From the NCBI GenBank assembly GCA_964036045.1, contig OZ038379.1, forward strand, positions 71,764,719-71,828,718: 64,000 bases of DNA. The letters run 5' to 3'. The position numbers were made by a program, and so were the translations under genes. Positions 12,191 through 22,449 of this stretch are shown here, one piece after another; position 1 is the first letter of the stretch, and the number at the start of each line of letters is the position of its first letter. The DNA is from Eutreptiella sp. 'Long Island Sound 2002'. Taxonomy: Eukaryota > Euglenozoa > Euglenophyceae > Eutreptiales > Eutreptiaceae. Under the pieces are notes generated by a model, which worked only from the letters and a program-made list of their open reading frames with translations, was not told the DNA's origin and did not search any database.

Positions 12191-12967
12191 TCAATAGAGG
12201 ATGCAGATCCCATCCTCTGCTGCAGCTCCGCCTGTCACCGGGCACACAGCTGCCTCTATTATAATGTGCAACTTTGTTGCCAGAACTGGCAGTATTGGTT
12301 CCACCATGAACTGTCACCATGAAATGTGCAGGAATGTTGCACCCCTGCAGGATGGGCTCAATTTGGAGGCTGCTCTCCTGCATGCTGCAATTCGCCATAC
12401 ACATGGCAAAACCTTCGCTGTTGTGCAAGCCACGTGGCTTGTCAGTCCACAGAAGGGGGCTGCTCAACAGGATCAGGCCAAATCCAGCTGCGAACTTTGG
12501 TTGGTCCAAGCGGCAGCAAAAGCACGAAGAAAGGCGTTTTCGAGAACGTCCGAGTCAAAAGCTGGAACCATGATGTTAACACTGGCTGCGCCACACAAGC
12601 GCACAGGTCATCTTGAACCTGGCAAAATGCTTGGTTAAATTTTCTGAAAACTGAATTTCCCAGTGGAACCGACTGCGCCCAATGGGAAAATTGTTGTAAG
12701 TAAGAAAAAGTGTATTTCCCTGCCAAAGGTAAGCTTTAGTTGTTTTAGAGATGCCTAAAGGCATACTACATTTCTATCTTAGTATTGGCCTATCCAGAAA
12801 GGGGTGACAAAATATTTTGACCTAAAAAACCAAGCATTGATCTTTGGAGGTTTTGTGGACCCCTGACCCCCCAACTGATTGGAGTTATGCACCATTTTTC
12901 TGGACTGACTGAGGCGCTGACATTGATCCAGAGGCTATACATTTTTCTGTATCTGCTCATGAATGCT

Positions 12968-13046
12968 TTGCTATCCTAGTGGTCTGCACCCTAGGGGGCT
13001 GGGGCACCTCTTTTTGAGAGGGCCTGGGTTCAATTCCCAGTCAGCC
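12968..13046 (+). other. tRNA-like segment with pol III A- and B-box likeness (SINE head?)
   Basis: A stretch of about 75 bp reads like a decayed tRNA gene: CTATCCTAGTGGTCTGCACC (12971-12990) resembles an A box, and GGTTCAATTCC (13027-13037) is close to the B-box consensus GGTTCRANYCC, flanked by CCTGG/CCCAG as a T-arm stem would be. The spacing of about 50 bp suits a tRNA. The acceptor arms do not pair convincingly. It lies just upstream of the gag module and is retained in copy B. A tRNA-derived SINE head is the simplest reading; a chance match is possible. Confidence 0.4.
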
Positions 13047-13157
13047 TAGCTAAGTAGGAAGATCCCATGTGACATGGCAGTGACCTCAGTGGCACAAGCC
13101 ATGCCACCTCAGCACCAATGGGACCCAAAACAAAGGGTCCACATCTCTAGATGGCAC

Positions 13158-13165
13158 TATAAAAC
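13158..13165 (+). promoter_or_regulatory. TATA-like box of gag module 1
   Basis: TATAAAAC sits about 150 bp upstream of the first Met of the gag-derived frame in module 1. The same site is TATAAAAC in modules 2 and 4 but is changed to CTAGGGAAC in module 3. Promoter role is inferred from position only. Confidence 0.35.
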
Positions 13166-13686
13166 AGAGAGTGCCCCTGTGGGCAGTTTTCACATGATTG
13201 TAGGATATTTTCCAACTATCTTTTCATACATCTGTAGTTATTGTGAGTTCCTTTGTTGATACACTATCTCCTTTGACCGCAGCCATTCATGTTGTGGTTT
13301 TGATCCTGTGGTCCCTTGCTTGCACTGTGGGTACTTGGATATCTGGTTGATTTCATCAAAACATTTCTATTTGGAAAACCTGAGCTACGGCAAGAAGCAG
13401 CAGGAGCAAGCAGAGGCACAAACAAAACAATATCATCAAAAGCAATCAACAGTGAAAGCCTGTTTTAACTTTCTGGTAGCAGAGGGTTTCAGTCTTTGCG
13501 TACCTGCAACCCCGTGCAGTACAGCCAGTACGTCCAGACTGAGTACACTTCTGAGGGGCGGAGAAAATACAACATGGACACCAAGGACACTGCCGTGAAG
13601 ACAGCGCCCTCAGTGGCACCAGCCAAGCCAGCGCCAGCGCTCCAACCTGCTGGTGAACCTGAACCTGAGGAGCCTGTACCTTCAAT

Positions 13687-14877
13687 CAGGGTTGGGATTA
13701 ACAAACGTTGCTTGTTGATTTTATTTGGAAAATTAACGAACGAACGAACGAACAAACGAACGAACGATGAAAATAAACGAACATTGTTTGTTAATTTTTT
13801 TCCTTGTTCATGTTGGTCCGGTTTGCGTCTAATTGTTTCCTTGCTTCTATTGTGCCCCATCCCAGTGCTTTTTTAAAAAAAGTAGCATCAAAGTGTTTTC
13901 TCTTTGACAAAATAATGTTTCAGATTTTTTTAAAAACCATTGTGTTTCCTTTGAAAAACGAATGATTCAGATATTTTTGAAAACCATTGCGTTCGAGATC
14001 AAGGCTAGGAATTGCAGCCTCACAAAGGCACCTGTCCCCAGGCTGACCAGCAAATGGCCAAAAATGGCAAAGGGCAAATAGTGAGCAAAACAAATGACAT
14101 CACTGGGATGCGGCAGCAAACTGACTGAGTCCACCATAAAGGATCATATAAAGGACAACGAAGGCTCACTCAAAAGTGTCGAGACAACAGAAGCGATTGC
14201 GACGAACACTCAAACGACACTCACCGCACGCGCCGACACTCAAATGACACTCACTGCACGCGCCAACACTCAAATGACACTCACAGCACGCGCCGACACT
14301 CAAAAGGCACTCACCGCACGCGCCGACACTCAAATGACACTCACTGCACGCGCCGACACTCAAATGACAGTCACAGCACGCGCCGACACCCAAGTGACAC
14401 TCACGTGACCTTCTTCCTCATGTGCTTCTTCTTCGTCTTCTCCGTCTTCACTCCCCAGTCTTCTTCCCTTCTGCAGCTTCTCGATCTTCTTCTCTCTTCT
14501 TCTTAACGTCTCTTTGATCTCCTTCGCCTTTTCCGCTCCTTCTTCTGTTCTTTCTCTCTTCATATTCCTCCCTCCTGTTCTTCTTCTCCTTCTTCTTCAC
14601 TTGTTTCTTGTGTCGCCCTGCAAACGCAGAACAGGCAGGGAAATTCAACCACCAATGTTAATGAAACGAAATTCAAATCAAAATCATTGCAAACTATATA
14701 AAGTACCTCACATTTGCACTGTTAATCCTTGGCCATGTTTGATTCAAGCGCGGGCGTCGCGCCGCGGCAGGGCCCCGCGGGCCGTTGTTTGTTAAAACGT
14801 CGTTTGTTAATAAATTTCCCTAAGCGTAACAAACAAAAGATCGTTCAGTCGCTAAACGATCGCTTATCCCAACCCTG
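13687..14877. mobile_element. hAT-like non-autonomous DNA transposon, copy 1 (1,191 bp)
   Basis: The ends are inverted repeats, CAGGGTTGGGAT on the left and ATCCCAACCCTG on the right, flanked by a perfect 8-bp direct repeat CCTTCAAT (13,679-13,686 and 14,878-14,885). An 8-bp target duplication with a CAGGG-type terminus is characteristic of the hAT superfamily. Subterminal AACAAACG/ACGAACG and TTTGTTA motifs occur near both ends, including an (ACGA)n run at 13,737-13,767. No transposase is encoded. Inside lie a 30-bp VNTR and a CT-rich stretch. The insertion splits the gag frame of module 1. Confidence 0.85.
14206..14407. repeat. 30-bp VNTR inside hAT-like copy 1, about 7 units
   Basis: Tandem 30-bp units of the type ACACTCAAATGACACTCACN followed by GCACGCGCCG. 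Copies 1, 2 and 3 of the transposon carry about 6.7 units, copy 4 only about 3.7. Because the unit is 30 bp the open frame through it is a ten-residue repeat, which I do not regard as a gene. Confidence 0.9.
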
Positions 14878-15132
14878 CCTTCAATGCCCTTAAGTGGGCT
14901 TGGAGACGATTCCCTTGAGGGCTTGGGAGCTGCCTTCAGTGGACTCTCTGTTGGAGGATCTGCAGGCAAAGAGAAGGAGAAGGAGAAGGAAGCAGTGGAT
15001 ATGGGAATCGGAGAGGAAGACCCGGGAGATGGACACGAACCATCCTATGAGGTACCCTTCGATTACAAACTTGTTGAGGGCGCGCCCAGTACCTCTGATC
15101 ACCCTGGAGTGCCCTCTCCAACAACCACTACA

Positions 15133-17120
15133 GCCCGGAGCACCACAGAAAGGCAAGGGACTACGAAAAAAAATCCAGCAGGGAACACAGCAACGCACAA
15201 CAGCAAAGCACAACAAAAACAGCACAACAAGACCCACCACAACGCGGCGCAAGAACCCAACCAGACACAAGCACGCCACACAACACACCACAGACCACAG
15301 CACCACACAGCATGACGCCAGACAAAACAAGGGGCAGCACAACCAGCCGCGCGGGAAGCAAACAACACACAGCGCCAAGGTCCAGGGCAGCCGGGGCCAG
15401 AGACAAGAAAAAGCCAAAGACAACGGGGGCGCACAACAAAAAAAAAAGAAAAACTGAGCACCAAGAGGAAGCAACGGAAACCGCGAGACACAAAAGCGGG
15501 GGGGGGGGGGGGGGCAAACACCACGGAGCAGCCCACGGCGGGGCAGAAACCACAAAAGAGGCGAGAGCGCACAGCGAGCCGAGAAGCGGGAGGCCAACAA
15601 AACAAACAACACACAGCGCCAAGGCCCAGGGCACCCGGGGCCGGAAACCAGAGAAGGCCAGAGGGAACGGGGGCGCAAAAAAAAACCCTGGACCGAGAGG
15701 CAGCGACGAAAACCGCGACATTCAAAGGGGGGGGGGGCAGCAACCACCAGGGGGCAGCCAGCGGCCAGGCGGGAAACACAAAAGAGGCGAGAGCGCACAG
15801 CGAGCCGGCAGGGGACCCCACCAAAACAAACATCACACAGTGCCAAGGCCCAGGGCACCCGGGGCTGGAAACCAGAGAAAGCCAGAAATAGCGGGGGTGG
15901 AGACAACGGGGGCGCGGAACGAAAGAGCGAAGAAAAAAAGAAAAACAAAAAACGGAGCACCGAGCGACGAAAACAGCGCGACAGAAAGGGGTGGGGGGGG
16001 GCAGCAGCAACCACCACAGAGCAGCCACGGCGAGGCGGGACACACAAACAAGGCGAGAGCGCACGGAGAGCAGAGAAGCGGGAGGCAAGCAAAACAAACA
16101 ACCCACAGCGCCAAGGCCCAGGGCAACGGGGCAGGAAACCAGAGAAAGCCAGAGACAACGGGGGCGCACAAAAGAAAAAAAACCCAGGACCGAGAGGCAG
16201 CGACGAAAACCACGAGACGCAAAAGGGGGGGGAGGGGCAGCAACCACCAGGGGGCAGCCAGCAGCCAGGCGGGAAACACAAAAGAGGGGAGAGTGCACAG
16301 CGAGCCGACACGGGAGGCCAGCAAAGCAAACAACACACAGCGCCAAGGCCCGGGGCACCCGGGAAGGGAGACCAGGGAAAGCCAGAGACAGCGGGGGCAG
16401 AGACAACGGAGGCACGGAACGAAAGAGCGGAAAAAAAACGGAGCACCGCACGGCGAAAACAGCGTGACAGAAAGGGGTGGGGTGGGGGGGGCAGCAACCA
16501 CCGGAGAGCCGCCAATATGGAGGCGGGACACACAAACAAGGCGAGCGCGCGCGGGGAGCAGAGAGGCGGGAGGCCCACAAAGCAAAAGAACCTACAGCGC
16601 CAAGGCCTAGGGCACCGGAGCCGGAAACCAGCGAAAGCCAGTGACAACGGGGGCGAAAAAAAAAAAACCGAGCACAGAGCGGCAGCCACGAAAACCGCGA
16701 GACACGAAAGGGGAGGGGGGGGAGCCACCAGGGAGCAGCCAACAGCCTGGTGGGAAACAGAAACAAGGCGACAGAGCACGGAGAGCTGAGAAGCTGAAGG
16801 CCAACACAACAAAAAGCACACAGCGCCAGGGCCCGGGACACCCGGGGCCGGGAATCAGAGAAAGCCGGAGACAGAGGGGGCGCACAAGAAAAAAAACCAC
16901 AGGCCCTGGGGGGGGGGAAAGAAAAACAAAGCGCCAAGGCCTGAGGCACCCGGGGCCGGAAACCAAAGAAAGCAAGACACAAAGGGGGCGCGCGAAAAAA
17001 AAAGGGGGGGGGGAGGGGGGAAAACAAGGGGAGGGCCAACAAAGGACCACGAAAGGGGCAACCCCAGCCGAGAGTAGGCCAAGCAAAGCGGAAAAACAGA
17101 GGGGCCGGAGGAAACGGTGA
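15133..17120. repeat. T-depleted satellite, about 7.5 units of 225-265 bp (copy A)
   Basis: The phrase CGCCAAGGCCCAGGGCACCC recurs near 15,378, 15,617, 15,841, 16,109, 16,340, 16,598, 16,821 and 16,931, giving units of about 225-265 bp with a final partial one. Other shared pieces are AACCAGAGAAAGCCAGAGA, GACAACGGGGGCG and GGGAAACACAAAAGAGGCGA. Runs of G up to about 17 and runs of A recur at fixed places. The plus strand is almost free of T: lines 15,541-15,660 contain none. Since every stop codon, read on either strand, needs a T on this strand, long overlapping ORFs appear in all frames (up to 754 codons on the minus strand); these are composition artefacts. Confidence 0.88.
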
Positions 17121-17817
17121 GGCGCACCAAAACGTTCCCGGGAGGCCGGCCCGCCCGACCCGGCCAGGAAGGACGAGCACGCGCACACCCGCACGGGACC
17201 CGGGCGTGGCGTCCTCCGACCTGCAAGGGGAGGTCACGGCGTCCACACGAAACAGCCCCGGTGCACCGGCCGAGTTTCCCGTCGAAAGACGGACGGTACG
17301 GGAAACCGGACGAGTCAGTGACCGGGTCCACACAGGCCAACCACCGCAGCGCACGCAGCCCAAGACTGACGCCGGAGGGACCCGCCAGGGACAACCCCAT
17401 CGCGGGGCCCCGAACGGGTACGGTGCGGAGCGAGCCCAGCGCCCCTACCTCGGTGGGGGCCAGAGGCAGGCATAATGAGCCCGGTTCTCGGCCGGCCTCC
17501 GCGTGCCCCGCGCAGCCGCCCAGTAAATCCGGGGGCGAAAGCCCCCGGGATGGGAAAAGGCACCACGGCGTCGGGAAAGCCGACCGGAGCACTGAGAGCG
17601 ACCCGACCGGACGAGGCGCCCCGCACCACCCGGGGCCATGAGGCATGCCACAGAGGCACGCCGCTGGCCACAACCACGGCAAAAGGACAGGTGCCAGGCA
17701 AAAAACGGCCGCCGGGTGGCGCAAACCCGGACAGCGCGCACCACAACCACACAACCACGGCGCGAGGAGCGACACTGAAGAGAAGACGAGGCCGAGCAGC
17801 GCCAGAGAGACCGGACG

Positions 17818-20190
17818 CCCCGGACTGGATCGTCCGGGGTGGGCCAAGCAGCAGGAACCGCCGCCCCCCGGACTGGAGCATCCGGGGACCAGCGGCGGGG
17901 GACGCCCCCCGGACTGGAGCATCCGGGGCGGAACAAGCAGCAGGCGCCATGGAGAGCCACAGAAGCGGCCACTAGGACGAGGCCGTGGAGATGCAGCGAA
18001 GCAGAGTGGAGGACGAGGCCAGGGAGAAGCGGAGAAAACAAGAAGAGGACAAGGCCAAGGAGACACAGCGAAGCACACAGGTGGACGAGAACAAGGGGAT
18101 GAGGTGGAGCAGCCACGGAGACGAGGCTGAGGAGAAGCAGCGGAGCAGCGACGAGGAGGAGGCTGAGGAGATGCAGAGAAGGGGTGACCAAGACGAGGCA
18201 GGGCACAAGCAGCCAAGAGCGAACGACGACAAGGAGTGCCCAGGATTGGATCATCCGGGGCAAAACAAGAAGGAGCAGCCGAAGCGAAACGACCACAAAA
18301 TGCGGAGGAAGGAGACACATCACCCCCCGGACTAGAGCATCCGGGGTGGGCCAAGCAGCAGGAACCGTCGCCCCCCAGACTGGAGCATCCAGGGACCAGC
18401 GGCGGTGGATGCCCCCCGGACTGGAACATCCGGGGCGGAACAAGAAGGAGCGGCCGAAGCGAAGCGACCACAAGAGGCGGAGGAAGGAGACACGACACCC
18501 CCCGGACTGGATCGTCTGGGGGGGGCCAAGCAGCAGAAACCGCCGCCCCCCGGACTGGAACATCCATGGACCAGCGGCCGTGGACGCCCCCCCGACTGGA
18601 ACATCCGGGGCAGAACAAAAAGCAGGCGCGACGGGAAGCCACAGAAGCGGCCACGAGGACGAGGCCATGGAGATGCAGCGAAGCAGAGTGGAGGACGAGG
18701 CCGGGGAGAAGCGGAGTAAACAAGAAGAGGACAAGGCCAAGGAGACACAGCGAAGCACACAAGTGGACGAGAACGGAGAGATGAGGTGGAGCAGCCACGA
18801 GGACGAGGCCGAGGAGAAGCAGCGGAGCAGCGACGAGGAGGAGCCCGAGGAGATGCAGCGAGGAAGTGACCAGGATGAGGCCGAGCACAAGCAGCCACGA
18901 GCAAACGAAGACAAGGAGAGCCCAGGACTGGATCATCCGGGGCAAAACAAGAAGGAGCGGCCGAAGCGAAACGACCACAAAATGCGGTAGAAGGAGTCCC
19001 GACGCCCCGGACTGGAATATCCCGGGCGGAACAAGCGGCAGGGGCCGCCGCTGCCCGGACTGGGGCATTCGGGGACAAGTGGCTGCCTGACGCCCCGGAC
19101 GGGCGCATCCGAGACGGAACAAGGAGCACAGGCTCCCCCCGGATTGGATCATCCGGGAACAAGCGGCAGCCGAACGCCACGGACTGGATCATCCGGGGTG
19201 CAACAAGCAGGAATTGAGCCGCCGCACCCCGGACTGGATTATCCGGGGACAAGAGGCGGCCAGATGCCCCGGACTGGAACATCCGGGGCGGAACAGGCAG
19301 CAGGAGACACCGCACCCACGACACTAAAGTCGAGGAACACGTGGTGGGCAGACGCCCCGAGCTAGAGCATCTGGGGCGGAACAAGAAGGGGCGGCCACAA
19401 CCACCGAGGCCGGGGAAAGATGGCTGCCGCCCCGGGCAGGAATGCCCGGGGCGAATCAACCAGAAGGGGTCCCCGCCCCCCGGGCTTGAGGGTCCAGGGG
19501 AAAGAGGCGGCCACAGGCGAAGGAAACAGGAGGCCGAGACCAAGGTGGTGCAGCGAAGGAGACAAGACCGGAAGCAACGCAAAGGACAAGGCCGAGGAAC
19601 TGCATGGAGGCGGAGAGAAGGCCAAAGCCGAGGAGACGCAGGGCAGCAAAGATGAGGACGGGGCCGTGGAGCAGCAGCGAAACAGATCGATAGATCACGC
19701 CGGGGTGATGCAGAAAAGCAGCCGTGGGGATAAGGCCGGGGTACAGCAAAGAAGCGGAGAACAGGACGAGGCCGCGGAGAGGTAGTGCAACCATGGAGAG
19801 GATAAGTCCGAGGTGATGCAGTTGGGTAAACAAGAGGCCCAGGCCGAGGTGACGGGGAGCAGCAGCCACGAGGACGAGGTCATGGAGAAGCGGTGCTGCA
19901 GCCAAGAGGAGGAGCCCGAGGTGACGCAGTGATGCGAAGGCCCGGACGAGGCCGTGGTAAAGCTGCGAAGCGGAGACGAGGCCAAGAAGTGCCCAGGACT
20001 GGATCATCTGGGGCAAAACAAGAAGGAATGGGCGAAGCACGACGCGAGCATTCACCGGAGAAATAAGACCAGATTCCCCGGAATGGATCATCCGGAGCGG
20101 AACAAGTAGCAGAAGCCGCCGTCCCCCGGACTGCATCATCCGGGGACAAGTGGCGGCGAGACGCCCCTGGACAGGATGTTCCGGGGCTGG
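17818..20190. repeat. Array of about 25 GC-rich hairpins (copy A)
   Basis: A dyad of the form CCCCGGAC-N6-GTCCGGGG, or the commoner seven-pair form CCCCGGA-N8-TCCGGGG with loop CTGGAGCA/CTGGATCA/CTGGAACA, recurs at about 17,818, 17,866, 17,907, 18,325, 18,413, 18,589, 19,002, 19,231, 19,265, 20,125 and other sites, with weaker variants between. Spacers are either about 40-60 bp (ACAAGCAGCAGG type) or 200-400 bp of AG-rich text containing GACGAGGCC and GAGATGCAGCGAAGC. The plus strand remains T-poor. No protein is credible here. The array is preserved in copy B. Confidence 0.88.
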
Positions 20191-20466
20191 CAGCCTGTCC
20201 GCACATGAGCAGGGCACGACAGGCCGCGCTGAGGCGGGCCCTTGACCGGGTATAGCAGGCCAGACGTGAGTGCTGGTAGCTACGCCTCTCCGCACCCCTA
20301 CCATGCATGAGACTCTCGTACCGCAGGTGGGACAAGTAGGGTGAAGAGGTGCACTCGAAGCCGCCCACCCAGCTAAACCAAGGGCGGAGACACAGACACA
20401 ACAAAGAGGGCATCAACATGGACTCCACGACGCAGGCGGGGCACAACAGCGGAGCACTCCATCGAA

Positions 20467-20518
20467 CCAAGCCCTAGCAGGGGTACGTGTGGTGGCGTCC
20501 CTGCTAGGCCACAGCCGC
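20467..20518 (+). repeat. Dyad block, copy A1
   Basis: A 52-bp block with inverted arms CCTAGCAGGG (20,473-20,482) and CCCTGCTAGG (20,499-20,508) around a 16-nt centre containing GTGGCG, followed by CCACAGCCGC. Five copies exist in the window, one of them inverted in the unduplicated linker. Confidence 0.75.
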
Positions 20519-20545
20519 AAACCAAAAAAGAAAAAACAACACGCG

Positions 20546-20569
20546 CTGTGTTCTTGTGCAAGAACACAG
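20546..20569. other. Perfect 24-bp palindrome
   Basis: Arms CTGTGTTCTTG and its exact complement are separated by only two bases (TG). It lies 28 bp after dyad block A1 and is unchanged in copy B at 40,052-40,075. It could be a binding site, a cruciform or an end of an old inverted element. No function is shown. Confidence 0.6.
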
Positions 20570-20798
20570 GTGGAACACATGGGCCGCCCACCCTGCATGA
20601 CCAGGGGCGCAGATCACACATACGGCATCACGCCCGAGCCAGGTATGGGCGGAACAGCAGAAAGAAGGACCCTCCGCCATGAGTGGCGAGGGACAAACAT
20701 CAGAAGGGCAATGTGCCCTAGAAGGTATGCAAGACGACGTCAAGGACGGCACGACAGCAGGCAGTGCAAGCATACAGAATGCAGAACACAACTCCCCT

Positions 20799-20850
20799 CC
20801 AAGCCCTAGTGGGGGTACGTGTAGTGGCGTCCCTGCTAGGCCACAGCCGC
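20799..20850 (+). repeat. Dyad block, copy A2
   Basis: Second copy of the 52-bp block. The left arm is CCTAGTGGGG, so pairing with CCCTGCTAGG is weaker than in A1, while the GTACGTGT centre, GTGGCGTCCC and CCACAGCCGC are kept. It is 332 bp from A1, a spacing also seen in copy B. Confidence 0.75.
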
Positions 20851-21918
20851 CTGGACACGGTGTGTTCTCGTGCCAAAACGTAGGTCGGCTGAAGGTGCCA
20901 TGACATGGGAAAAGTGGCCAGATGATCCGGGCACGAAGGTGCGGAGGAGAACGCGCCGAGTGCGCGGAAGAAGGGGAGTGGATAGGAGCGACCCGTGCGA
21001 GGAGCACGAAATGGTCCCCAGATGGATGAGTGTCCTGTGGGCCCGCGCCACGGGGTTGCTGGCGGCCTGGTGGGGTATAAACACGGGATGAGGGATGGGA
21101 TGGGGGCACGGGACTAGGACAGGGGTGTGGCACGGGCCGCAGAACGGCCCCATGGGAACGGAAAGCCACGGGATGCGGGGATTGGGCTGGTGACGGGATG
21201 TGGCGAAGGGGAACGGGACAAGGGATGTGAAGGGAGGCCGATAGCGCCAAGCAACAGCCCCGTGGGATTGGGAAACCAGTCGCCATGGAGTGGTGAACCA
21301 TCAGCCAACCATGGGGAGCCTGGCCACGGGAAGTCGGGAGAATGCCCTGAGCTCCAGGACGGCTGTGAGGTGTCCGCGGGGCTGAGGGCTGACCCTGAGG
21401 TCCCCGGGTCAGTGGCCTAAGTACACGTAGGTTCACGCGTGAGCGGGACCTAGGGGAACACGGAGAGGGTCGCCCCCTGGCCTCCAGCCGCCGATCGACG
21501 ACACCCAAGTGCATCCGGGAGCCGAGTGGGTTTTCCAATCCGTGAGGGATGGGGAGTGATGGAATGTGGTTGACAGAGAGAAATGCTCCGCTGTCGGCGA
21601 GGGCTATCCACAGGAAACCCGCCTGCAGGCGCCTGAAAGGCTGTGCTAGGGGGGGAAGGCTGGAGGATCCTTCGATGGGTGACCAGAAGGAGCTGAGACC
21701 GTGAGGGCAGCGACTGAAGGACACCTACCACCGGTCATGCCCCAAGGGAACCTGGTTGAAGTTCTCGGCCGTGAAGTGAGAAAGGGGTCGCCAGGGGAAC
21801 TGATGGTGGAGAGCTCTCCTTCCCGCCAGAGGCGGCCACCATGTAACACGAGCAAGGAGATGTCAGATGAGGCTGCGGACGCGGCCGCTCTTACTTACTT
21901 ACTTACTCTAGATGGCAC

Positions 21919-21926
21919 TATAAAAC
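21919..21926 (+). promoter_or_regulatory. TATA-like box of gag module 2
   Basis: TATAAAAC about 150 bp before the Met at 22,069 of the gag-derived frame, just after the (TTAC)n run. It matches the equivalent site in modules 1 and 4. Confidence 0.35.
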
Positions 21927-22068
21927 ACCGAGTGCCCATTTGGGCAGTTTTCACGTGATTGTAGGATATTTTCTAACTATCTTTTCATACACCTGTAGTT
22001 ATTGTGAGTTCCTCTGTTGATACACTATCTCCTTTGACAGCAGCCATTCATGTTGTGGTTTTGATCCT

Positions 22069-22449
22069 GTGGTCCCTTGCTTGCACTGTGGGTACTTGGA
22101 TATCTGGTTGATTTCATCAAAACATTTCTATTTCGAAAACCTGAGCTACAGCAAGAAGCAGCAGAAGCAAGCAGAGGCACAAACAAAACAATATCATCAA
22201 AAGCAATCAACAGTGAAAGCCTGTTTTAACTTTCTGGTAGCAGAGGGCTTCAGTCTTTGCGTACCTCCAAACCCCGTGCAGTACAGCCAGTACGTCCAGA
22301 CTGAGTACACTTCTGAAGGGCGGAAGAAATACAACATGGACACCAAGGACACTGCCTTGAAGACAGCGCCCTCAGTGGCACCAGCCAAGCCAGCGCCAGC
22401 GCCCTAACCTGCTGGTGAACCTGACCCTGAGGAGCCTGTACCTTCAATT
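22069..22449 (+). pseudogene. Gag N-terminal remnant, module 2
   Basis: The same frame as in module 1 (KKQQKQAEAQTKQYHQKQ, then YVQTEYTSEGRKK and APAKPAPAP), here without the one-base deletion but ending in a TAA where modules 1 and 3 have a sense codon. It reaches the CCTTCAAT target site at 22,441-22,448 and is then interrupted by the hAT-like element. Modules 2 and 4 share this TAA; modules 1 and 3 share the deletion. The two module types therefore diverged before the 17.7-kb duplication. Confidence 0.6.

Larger units (their letters stand above)
13308..15132 (+). pseudogene. Gag N-terminal remnant, module 1, split by a hAT-like insert
   Basis: A gag-derived reading frame of the 43-kb element family. 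Part one (from ATG 13308) carries KKQQEQAEAQTKQYHQKQ and, after a one-base deletion near 13,510 that shifts frame, YVQTEYTSEGR and a Pro/Ala-rich stretch ending EEPVPS. The frame is then interrupted by the 1.19-kb transposon at 13,687-14,877. It resumes at 14,884 with MPLSGLGDDSLEG, an EKEKEKEA charged run and DYKLVE. Homology to module 4 stops at 15,132, where the T-poor satellite begins. The module therefore lacks the gag core, NC and pol. Assignment to gag depends on module 4, where the frame leads into a gag core, zinc knuckle and protease. Confidence 0.6.
20191..21890. other. GC-rich tail of duplicated unit, no gene supported
   Basis: About 1.7 kb of GC-rich sequence with two copies of a 52-bp dyad block and a perfect palindrome (listed separately), then a G-rich stretch (21,080-21,260) with repeated GGGATG/GGGAACGG phrases and a (TTAC)n run at 21,891-21,907 that leads into module 2. 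Frames up to 406 codons on the minus strand are Pro/Ser/His-rich and overlap frames in other registers, so I read them as composition artefacts. Confidence 0.55.

Noticed and set aside
14094-14408. Threonine/alanine repeat protein (TLTARADTQM type) in the hAT-like element
   Set aside because: It is the 30-bp VNTR read in frame. Minus-strand Cys-rich frames exist over the same bases, and unit number varies among copies.
14890-19152. Minus-strand ORFs of 643, 754 and 765 codons in the GC-rich part of copy A
   Set aside because: They overlap in several frames, are Cys/Pro/Leu/Ser-rich and follow the period of the satellite. The near absence of T on the plus strand removes stops in all frames. 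No domain is visible.
17818-20190. CRISPR-like array of regularly repeated palindromic units
   Set aside because: Spacers are themselves repetitive and unequal in length, repeats vary, there is no cas gene, and all surrounding coding sequence is eukaryotic retroelement.
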